From Mycolicibacterium peregrinum (GTDB lineage Bacteria > Actinomycetota > Actinomycetes > Mycobacteriales > Mycobacteriaceae), in the NCBI RefSeq assembly GCF_001665625.1, contig NZ_LZSY01000151.1, positions 1-47,776 of the forward strand: DNA of 47,776 nucleotides, given 5' to 3'. This document shows positions 42,045 through 47,776 of the stretch, piece by piece. Within the stretch, counting starts at the first letter, position 1. The number at the start of each line of letters is the position of its first letter. Below the pieces are notes generated by a model. It saw nothing but the letters and a program-made list of their open reading frames with translations. It made no database searches and was not told where the DNA came from. The position numbers were made by a program, and so were the translations under genes.

Positions 42045-42107
42045 CGCCGAAACGGCATTCCAGCAGGGCTTTACTCGCACTTTTCCTGCTGGAATACCGT
42101 TTCGGCG
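42045..42107. terminator. 23-bp hairpin between convergent operons
   Basis: Arms 42045-42067 (CGCCGAAACGGCATTCCAGC...) and 42085-42107 pair over 23 bases with one mismatch around a 17-base loop. It lies between the plus-strand dehydrogenase operon and the minus-strand MmpL gene, so a two-way terminator is likely. Its sequence is unrelated to the GCGAGCAGAC hairpins, so it represents a second repeat type. Confidence 0.6.
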
Positions 42108-42124
42108 GAGGGGATCGGAGGGGA

Positions 42125-44425
42125 TCAGACCTCGGCCAACTGCTTGTTGAGCTGGTCGCCCTCGATGTCCAGGTTGGGCAGGAAGCACTCCAGCCGCTTG
42201 GGAAGCCACCAGGCCTTGTCGCCGAGCATCGACATCACGGCAGGCACGATCGCCATCCGCACCACGAACGCGTCGATCAACACCCCGAACGCCAGCGCGA
42301 AACCGATCTGCTTGATCATGGGATCGCCGTTGAACACGAACCCCGCGAACACCGACATCATGATCACTGCGGCGGCCACCACGACCCGGCTGGCCTGGGT
42401 GAACCCGTGTGACACCGCGTCATCGCCGCGGTGCCCGTGCACATGGGCCTCCTTCATCGACGACACCAGGAACACCTGGTAGTCCATCGCGAGGCCATAG
42501 AGCACCCCGATCACGATGATCGGGAGCAGGCTCAGGATCGGCCCCGTCGCGCTCAAGCCGAACAGCTGTTGGAACCAACCCCATTGGAACAATGCGGTGG
42601 TGGCCCCGAACGTGGCCAGCACGCTGAGCAGGAATCCGACGGTCGCCTTGACCGGTATCGCGATCGACCGGAACACGACCAGCAGCACCAGCAGTGACAG
42701 GCCGACGACCACGCCGATGTAGAGCGGTACGGCTTCGGCGAGGCGATCGGTGGTGTCGACGCCCATCGCGGTGATACCGGTGACGCCGAGGTCGACGTTG
42801 TGCAGTTCGGTCAGCGGGCCGGCGTGTGCGCGGATGTCGCGGACCAGTTGGGCGGTGGCATCATCGGTTGGCCCGGTGTCGGGCACCACCGAAAACAGCG
42901 CGAATTCCTCGTTGTCGCTGACCTTTTGCAGACTGACCGATTCGACGCCGCTCAGTCGGCGCAGGTCGTTGTTGGTGTCCACGAGGTCGGCGATGGTGAG
43001 CTTGCCATTGCCCGCCGCGGGTTCGGCTACTACGACCAGCGGCCCGTTGTAGCCCTCGCCGTAGTGGGTGGAGACCAGGTCATAGCTCTCGCGTTGAGGT
43101 GTGCCCTGGTTGTAGCTGGAACCGGCGGGCAGACCCATCGACATGTTGAGGGCCGGCAGCGCGAGCAGCGCGGCGATCACCACACCACCGACGGCGACGG
43201 GCACCCGGTGCCGCAGGACCGCACCGACCCAGGCAGTCGCGAAACGGTGATTGGTGCCCTTCTCGGTGGACTGCGCGCGCCGGGTCTTGTCCGAACAGAT
43301 GCGCTCGCCGACCAGACCGAGCAGGGCGGGTAGCAGCGTGAGCGCTGCGATCACGGCAACGACCACGGTGGCAGCGGCGGCCAATGCCATCGGGGTGAGC
43401 AGCGAGATGCCGACCACGGTCAGCGCCACCAGCGCGATCACCACCGTCGTTCCCGCGAAAATGACTGCGCTGCCGGAAGTTCCAAGCGCCCGCCCGGCCG
43501 CCTCGCCGGCACTGAGGCCCTGGTCGATGATCAGCCGCCGCTGTCGATTGACGATGAACATCGCGTAGTCGATGCCGACGGCCAGGCCGAGCATCAATGC
43601 CAGCACGGCTGTCATCGACTGCATGTTGACCAGGTGCGAGAACAGGAATGTTCCGCCGACACCCACGGCTACCGAGCTCAGCGCGGTGGCCAGGGGCAGC
43701 CCGGCGGCAACCAGTGAGCCGAGGGTGACAACCAGGACCAGGGCAGCGACGGCCAGGCCGATGACCTCACCGGCACCGACGATTTCGGGCATCTCAACCA
43801 TGCTTGCCGAGGGCAGCACCTTGATCCCTGTGCCCGAGACCGCGTCGCGTGCAGCGGTCACCGTGTGCTCGACGGTGCCCGACGGCAATTCCGCGGTCTG
43901 CTTGTCGAATTGGAACTGGTACAGGGCCGCGACGCCGTCAGCAGACACCAGCACGCCGGGCACGGGTTGGCCGTTGACCATCATCGGGTGCGGGGCGTCA
44001 GGTCCGGCAACAGCCGGCACCTCGGACCGTGCGATGGCCGCCGAGGCGGTCAGGGTGGGGCTGGCCGGTCCCTTGGCCAACTCGGCCTGGGCCAGTGCGC
44101 GGGGGTCGAGCACGTGCTCGGACCGCGAGATGGAGTCGACAGCGCGCAGCACTGCGGCGCTGTTGTCGTGGTCGTCGATGCGCTGGTCCGTCGGGACGGC
44201 AAAGGCAATGAGCCCCTGTCCGCCCGAGGATTCGGGCATGCGCTGCGCCAGGTCGTCGATGACCTCCTGGGCAGGTGTGCCGTTGATGCGCATCTCGTTC
44301 GAGATCCTCGGTGGATTGGTCACGAGCAGGCCCGCCACCACGGCGATCAGGGCAAGCCAGCCGCCGATCACGAGCCATGGACGACCGAACGCAAAGCGCC
44401 CCAGCCGGTACAGATAGGTGGACAT
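42125..44425 (-). CDS. MmpL-family RND transporter
   Basis: A 766-residue inner-membrane transporter with an N-terminal membrane helix (WLVIGGWLALIAVVAGLLV), a first periplasmic domain of about 150 residues, and two groups of helices. The proton-relay pairs of MmpL proteins are present: GLAVGIDYAMFIVNRQRR in the first half and LYGLAMDYQVFLVSSMKEA in the second. It lacks the long C-terminal extension of MmpL3. MmpL proteins export lipids or drugs using the proton gradient. It is divergent from a TetR gene with a palindrome between them, so it is probably induced by that regulator's ligand. Confidence 0.88.
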   Translation of the reverse strand: MSTYLYRLGRFAFGRPWLVIGGWLALIAVVAGLLVTNPPRISNEMRINGTPAQEVIDDLAQRMPESSGGQGLIAFAVPTDQRIDDHDNSAAVLRAVDSISRSEHVLDPRALAQAELAKGPASPTLTASAAIARSEVPAVAGPDAPHPMMVNGQPVPGVLVSADGVAALYQFQFDKQTAELPSGTVEHTVTAARDAVSGTGIKVLPSASMVEMPEIVGAGEVIGLAVAALVLVVTLGSLVAAGLPLATALSSVAVGVGGTFLFSHLVNMQSMTAVLALMLGLAVGIDYAMFIVNRQRRLIIDQGLSAGEAAGRALGTSGSAVIFAGTTVVIALVALTVVGISLLTPMALAAAATVVVAVIAALTLLPALLGLVGERICSDKTRRAQSTEKGTNHRFATAWVGAVLRHRVPVAVGGVVIAALLALPALNMSMGLPAGSSYNQGTPQRESYDLVSTHYGEGYNGPLVVVAEPAAGNGKLTIADLVDTNNDLRRLSGVESVSLQKVSDNEEFALFSVVPDTGPTDDATAQLVRDIRAHAGPLTELHNVDLGVTGITAMGVDTTDRLAEAVPLYIGVVVGLSLLVLLVVFRSIAIPVKATVGFLLSVLATFGATTALFQWGWFQQLFGLSATGPILSLLPIIVIGVLYGLAMDYQVFLVSSMKEAHVHGHRGDDAVSHGFTQASRVVVAAAVIMMSVFAGFVFNGDPMIKQIGFALAFGVLIDAFVVRMAIVPAVMSMLGDKAWWLPKRLECFLPNLDIEGDQLNKQLAEV

Positions 44426-44430
44426 ATAAG

Positions 44431-44446
44431 TGAGAGTAGGATCTCA
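44431..44446. promoter_or_regulatory. Operator-like palindrome between MmpL and TetR genes
   Basis: TGAGA-GTAGGA-TCTCA is a 5+5 palindrome with a six-base spacer, located five bases upstream of the MmpL start, in the 102-base gap before the TetR gene at 44528. The position would allow one repressor to shut both genes. Confidence 0.45.
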
Positions 44447-44527
44447 ATATGGGAGTCAGCTATCGTTTGTTGCGAAGCCCATCCCCGGTGCACGAACATG
44501 ACCTGCGCCACGTCCCCCGGAACGGAT

Positions 44528-45127
44528 ATGCCTGCTCGTACCAGCCGCCGTCGCACCGACGCCTATGCCAATGAGAGCCGTATCGTCGCAGCTGCTCGCG
44601 AGGTCTTCGCCGCGCGGGGTGGGGCAGCGACGTTGACGCAGATCGCCGCGCACGCGGGCGTCGGCAATGCGACGCTGTACCGCCACTTCCCGAACCGACA
44701 GGCGCTGGCGGCGGCCGTGTACGAGGACGCATTCGCCACCGAGGTCGAGCCGGTGATCCTGGCGCTCATCGACAGTGACGCCCCACGTGAGGCCTTCATC
44801 GATGTGATCGAACGGCTTGCCGAACTGATGTATCTCCAGCGTCCGCTGCTGCCCTCGCTGGACCACCTCACCGTGCTGACTGCCAGATTGTTCAACCGAA
44901 AGCGTGACCTGCTGGAGGCGTTGGTGACGCAGGGGCAGGCCTCGGGCGATCTGCGCGCCGATCTCACGGTCGACGACGTTCCGACCTTCGTGGCCATGGT
45001 GACTGCCGCCTCGGTGGCGCTCGACCAGCCGCCGCAACTACGCAGGCGTTACCTGAGTTTGATGCTCGACGCCCTCAATCCGGCAGACGCGCAGCCGCTT
45101 CCACCGTTGGCCGAGGGCCGCCGCTAA
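44528..45127 (+). CDS. TetR-family transcriptional regulator
   Basis: A 199-residue TetR-type regulator. The helix-turn-helix is ATLTQIAAHAGVGNATLYRHFPNRQALAAAVYEDAF. The C-terminal half resembles the SbtR-type ligand domain (LPSLDHLTVLTARLFNRKRDLLEALVTQGQASGDLRADLTVDDV). I chose the ATG at 44528 (MPARTSRRRTDAYANESRIV); an in-frame ATG at 44498 adds ten residues, and neither has a strong ribosome site. Divergent from the MmpL gene, which it most likely represses. Convergent with the amidohydrolase at 45179. Confidence 0.82.
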   Translation: MPARTSRRRTDAYANESRIVAAAREVFAARGGAATLTQIAAHAGVGNATLYRHFPNRQALAAAVYEDAFATEVEPVILALIDSDAPREAFIDVIERLAELMYLQRPLLPSLDHLTVLTARLFNRKRDLLEALVTQGQASGDLRADLTVDDVPTFVAMVTAASVALDQPPQLRRRYLSLMLDALNPADAQPLPPLAEGRR

Positions 45128-45178
45128 CCAGACGGCACCAGGCTCGGTGGGACCGGTACAAGATCCCGGCAAACTTGC

Positions 45179-46423
45179 TCAGGCCGTGGTGAATACAGGG
45201 GGCTTTACCGCACCCGGGTCGGGGTTGGCGATCGGCAGGCCCATGAACCGCCGGGCGTTGTCGCCCATGAAGTCGTATGTGCGCCGGATGTCCATGCCCT
45301 CGGCGTACTTCCAGAAACCCTTGGGTTCGGCCAATCCTTCGGGATGCGGATAGTCCGAGCCGAAGAGCACCTTGTCCCATCCGACCGTTTCCACCACATC
45401 GGACACACAGCCCTCCCAGAACGGGCTGACCCAGATGTTGCGCCGGAACACATCGTGCGGATGTTCGGGGAAGTTCTGCGGCATCTTCTTGTACAGGTCG
45501 GCGAAATCGTGGAACAGCGGGAAGATCCAGCTGCTGCCATTTTCGACGCTGGCGATGCGCAGTTTGGGGAACCGGGTAAGGGTGCCGTGGCAGATCAGCG
45601 CCGTCAGCATGTCAGCGATCTCCCGGTGGCCCAGCACCATCCAGCGGAAGGCGCTCTGCGCCATGAAATTCTGGGTGTACGGCGGCTCCCACTTGTTGAC
45701 GTAATCATCCAGCGGGGGATAGCTGGCATGCAGGACGATGGGCAGGCCGGCGGCCTCGACGTCGCGCCAGAACGGGTCGAACTCCGGCAGGGCGGGGGAG
45801 CGCCAGCCATGCAGGCCGTTGACAGGCCCCGGTTTGATCAACGCGACCTTGCCGTCGTGCTCGAGGATCCACTCCAGTTCCCGTTGCGCCGCATCGACTT
45901 CGGAAAGGTTGATGATTGGTGTGGAGAACACCCGGTCGGCGTGGTTGAAGCCCCAGTGTTCGAAGATCCACTCGTTGAGAGCGTGGACGATGGCCAGCGT
46001 CAGCTGTGGGTCATCGGCACTGGAGTGCTCGACCAGGCTGCCCAGCGTGGGGTAGTTCAGCGCCTCGACCACGCCCTGCCGATCCAGTTCCTTGACCCGG
46101 TCTTCCGGGTTGCGGGTGGCCTCGGGTGCGTCGATGGCCTTGCCCTGCATCTCGCGCAGCGTCAGGCCTTCGGTGTTCTCGCCGGCGAAGAACTTTTCGT
46201 GCGCGCCCGGTGCGGCGACGCGCTCGAACGTCGGGTTGGGGATGAAGTCGGTGACCCGGTTGTTGATCACGACCCGGGTCTGCCTGCCGAACTGCGCGTA
46301 CTGCACGGCGCGGCTGTACTTCTCGGGCAGGAACTTGGTCAGTGCGTCCCCGGTCTCGTACATGTGCTGGTCGGCATCGAAAATCGGTGCTTCCCTGAAC
46401 TGTTCGATGGAATGTTCAGTCAC
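45179..46423 (-). CDS. Amidohydrolase-2 family TIM-barrel protein
   Basis: A 414-residue PF04909-type protein, full-length paralogue of 36045-37292. IFDADQHMYETGDALTKFLP, DFIPNPTFERV, IVLHASYPP, ASVENGSSWIF and VLFGSDYPHPEGLAEP match the same landmarks in that protein. Metal-site candidates are Asp and His in DADQH, His in LHASYP, and Asp in GSDYPH. It is the last gene of the minus-strand block with an Ltp-type thiolase-like protein and a DUF35 protein, separated from them by a hairpin repeat. Confidence 0.82.
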   Translation of the reverse strand: MTEHSIEQFREAPIFDADQHMYETGDALTKFLPEKYSRAVQYAQFGRQTRVVINNRVTDFIPNPTFERVAAPGAHEKFFAGENTEGLTLREMQGKAIDAPEATRNPEDRVKELDRQGVVEALNYPTLGSLVEHSSADDPQLTLAIVHALNEWIFEHWGFNHADRVFSTPIINLSEVDAAQRELEWILEHDGKVALIKPGPVNGLHGWRSPALPEFDPFWRDVEAAGLPIVLHASYPPLDDYVNKWEPPYTQNFMAQSAFRWMVLGHREIADMLTALICHGTLTRFPKLRIASVENGSSWIFPLFHDFADLYKKMPQNFPEHPHDVFRRNIWVSPFWEGCVSDVVETVGWDKVLFGSDYPHPEGLAEPKGFWKYAEGMDIRRTYDFMGDNARRFMGLPIANPDPGAVKPPVFTTA

Positions 46424-46445
46424 GGTTGTGGTTCCTTTTCTCCCG

Positions 46446-46504
46446 CGAGCACACGCGTAGGTACCCGAAATGCCGCCCCGGCCGGGTACCTACGAGTCTG
46501 CTCG
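46446..46504. repeat. Hairpin of the GCGAGCAGAC family (diverged copy)
   Basis: Arms 46446-46467 and 46483-46504 pair over 22 positions with two mismatches. The left arm reads GCGAGCACACGCGTAGGTAC, while the right arm keeps the standard GAGTCTGCTCG. The inner TAGGTACC is shared with the copy at 3214-3274. It lies between the thiolase-like gene and the amidohydrolase, both on the minus strand, so the latter may have its own promoter or lower expression. Confidence 0.55.
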
Positions 46505-46514
46505 GCCATGAAAG

Positions 46515-47663
46515 TCAGAGCGTCAGGACAGTGGCGCCGGCGGTGCCGGGTGCGCCGTAGAGCTGGGCGAAACCGACGCGCGGGTTGCCGGGCACCTGCC
46601 GGTCGCCGGCCTCGCCGCGCAGCTGGCGCACCAGTTCGTGGATCTGGCGCAGCCCGGAGGCGCCGATGGGCTCGCCGTTGGCGATCAGGCCGCCGTCGGT
46701 GTTGACCGGCAGCGATCCGCCGATCTCGGTGGCGCCGTCGGCCAGCAGTTTCTCCTGGTCGCCGTCGGCGCAGAAGCCGCATTCGGCCATGTGGATGATC
46801 TCCGCACCGGCATCGGTGTCCTGCAGTTGCACGACGTCGACGTCTTCGGGTGCCACCCCGGCCTTCTCGAACGCGGCGCGGGCGGCGTACACCGTCGGCG
46901 CCACATCCTCCTCGACTGGCGCGCAGGTGGTGTTGACCTCGTAGGCACCGTAGCGGCGGGTCCGGACTTCGACGGCCTTGAGATAGACCGGCTTGTCGGT
47001 GTAGCGATGGGCGATGTCGGCGCGGCACATGACCACCGCGGCCGCGCCTTCGTCGGGGGCGCAGAACATGTATTGCGTGAGCGGGTAGTTGAGCATCGTC
47101 GAGTTGAGGATGTCGTCCTCGCTGATCGGCTTGCGCCGGAACGCGTTCGGGTTCAGTGCACCGTTGCGGAAGTTCTTGTTGGCCACCTTGGCCAGCGTGC
47201 GCTGGGAGATGTTGTGCTCGTGCAGGTAACGGTTGGCCTTCATGCCGAAGAACTGGGTGGTCAGATACTGGCCGTTCTCGGCGTACCAGCTGGGCATCCC
47301 GACCAGTGACGGGTCTTCGGTGAACGCGCCGCGGGGGTGCTTGTCCAGACCGACGGCGATGCCGATGTCGTAGTCCCCGAGCCGGATGCCGTCGGCGCAG
47401 GCCTTGGTGGCGCTGGCTGCCGTCGCGCACGCATTGAACACGTTGGTGAACGGAATGCCGGACAGTCCGACCATCCCGACGATGGCGTCCGGGTTGGCCA
47501 CGGTCCAACTGCCACCGGTGGCAGCGCCGACGTCCTTCCAGTCCACTCCGGCGTCGGCGACAGCGGCGAAGATGGCGTCCACACCCATCGCCATCGCGGA
47601 CTTGCCCTCGAAGCGGCCGAACGGGTGAATGCCGACGCCGATGATGGCTACGTCATTGGTCAT
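46515..47663 (-). CDS. Ltp/SCP-x-type thiolase-like protein (lipid-transfer thiolase family)
   Basis: A 382-residue thiolase-fold protein of the SCP-x/Ltp branch. The Cys79 site is in NVFNACATAASA, and VNTDGGLIANGEPIGASGLRQIHELVRQL is the C-terminal signature. Members include Ltp2, which works with a DUF35 protein as a retro-aldolase in steroid side-chain removal, and true thiolases. The upstream overlapping gene here encodes a DUF35-like C-terminus (ATGA overlap), so the two probably form a complex. Whether it is a thiolase or an aldolase cannot be told from the sequence alone. Confidence 0.82.
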   Translation of the reverse strand: MTNDVAIIGVGIHPFGRFEGKSAMAMGVDAIFAAVADAGVDWKDVGAATGGSWTVANPDAIVGMVGLSGIPFTNVFNACATAASATKACADGIRLGDYDIGIAVGLDKHPRGAFTEDPSLVGMPSWYAENGQYLTTQFFGMKANRYLHEHNISQRTLAKVANKNFRNGALNPNAFRRKPISEDDILNSTMLNYPLTQYMFCAPDEGAAAVVMCRADIAHRYTDKPVYLKAVEVRTRRYGAYEVNTTCAPVEEDVAPTVYAARAAFEKAGVAPEDVDVVQLQDTDAGAEIIHMAECGFCADGDQEKLLADGATEIGGSLPVNTDGGLIANGEPIGASGLRQIHELVRQLRGEAGDRQVPGNPRVGFAQLYGAPGTAGATVLTL

Positions 47664-47776
47664 CGGGCGGAACCTCTCGGTGCGAAGGCGAAGGTGACGA
47701 CTTCGTTGCCATCTTCATCGGTGGTGAACGGGATCATGGTGAGTTCGACGTCCATGCCGAATTGCAGTTTGGCGGG
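47660..47776 (-). CDS. DUF35 OB-fold protein, C-terminal part (runs off the window)
   Basis: The last 38 codons are visible before the TGA at 47660-47662: a segment reading AKLQFGMDVELTMIPFTTDEDG, then VVTFAFAPRGSAR. This matches the C-terminal beta-strand region of DUF35/OB-fold acyl-CoA-associated proteins (PF01796), including the pattern hydrophobic-G-M-x-V-E-L. Its stop overlaps the start of the Ltp-type gene by three bases, which is the usual DUF35-Ltp arrangement. The N-terminal zinc ribbon, if present, lies outside the window. Confidence 0.7.
   Translation of the reverse strand, partial: PAKLQFGMDVELTMIPFTTDEDGNEVVTFAFAPRGSAR

Noticed and set aside
1..47776. CRISPR arrays, tRNA/rRNA genes, insertion sequences, phage genes
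   Set aside because: No regularly spaced repeats, tRNA-like cloverleaf, transposase or integrase reading frame was found on either strand.

Overview
The window is high-GC actinobacterial DNA, almost certainly from Mycobacteriaceae and probably a rapid-growing, environmental species. The evidence is an MmpL-type RND transporter, an HtdZ-like (R)-hydratase, a mycofactocin-coupled SDR and an NDMA-type zinc alcohol dehydrogenase, an F420-type luciferase-like oxidoreductase, FadD19-like and FadE-pair genes like those of steroid side-chain breakdown, and a mymA-like monooxygenase operon. I see no tRNA, rRNA, CRISPR array, insertion sequence or phage gene. No gene-free stretch exceeds 300 bases; the longest (32218-32493) holds a candidate promoter. 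The DNA is an acyl-CoA catabolic region made of several separately regulated blocks.

Layout. (1) 1-803: a folded-back fragment of purU, then an HtdZ-like hydratase. (2) 964-3230: flavin monooxygenase plus alpha/beta hydrolase behind a promoter with two palindromes. (3) 3283-6808 (minus): acyl-CoA dehydrogenase, mycofactocin-type SDR, AMP-forming ligase, divergent from (4) 6923-12016 (plus): SDR, thiolase, acyl-CoA dehydrogenase, GntR regulator, then a CaiB-type CoA transferase. (5) 12013-14143 (minus): SDR, luciferase-like oxidoreductase, NTF2-like protein, divergent from a TetR regulator. (6) 14827-23099 (minus): three crotonases, three AMP-forming ligases, NDMA-type alcohol dehydrogenase and thioesterase, mostly with overlapping stop/start codons, divergent from (7) 23191-26090 (plus): GntR regulator, crotonase, thiolase. 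(8) 26077-32217 (minus): TetR, HSL-type esterase, SDR, ferritin-like diiron protein, Baeyer-Villiger-type monooxygenase, MerR. (9) 32494-42029 (plus): crotonase, SDR, DapA-type aldolase, crotonase, amidohydrolase-2, FadD19-like ligase, a second amidohydrolase-2, and a paired acyl-CoA dehydrogenase. (10) 42125-45127: MmpL transporter divergent from a TetR regulator. (11) 45179-47776 (minus): a DUF35 tail, an Ltp-type thiolase-like protein and a third amidohydrolase-2.

How the genes fit together. Monooxygenases, esterases, the alcohol dehydrogenase and SDRs could oxidise a hydrophobic alcohol, ketone or ester to a carboxylic acid. Five ligases and a CoA transferase could activate acids. Four acyl-CoA dehydrogenase genes, crotonases, SDRs and thiolases would then shorten the chain. 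Block 9 with block 11 has parts known from sterol side-chain removal (FadD19-like ligase, two-subunit dehydrogenase, Ltp/DUF35 pair), but also three amidohydrolase-2 proteins and a DapA-type aldolase that I cannot place in a pathway I know. It is the best candidate here for an undescribed catabolic route. The substrate cannot be read from the sequence.

Two structural signals stand out. The left edge carries a perfect 77-bp inverted repeat inside purU, which looks like an assembly fold-back or a recent inverted duplication. Four intergenic hairpins share an outer GCGAGCAGAC core while their inner stems differ but stay paired.
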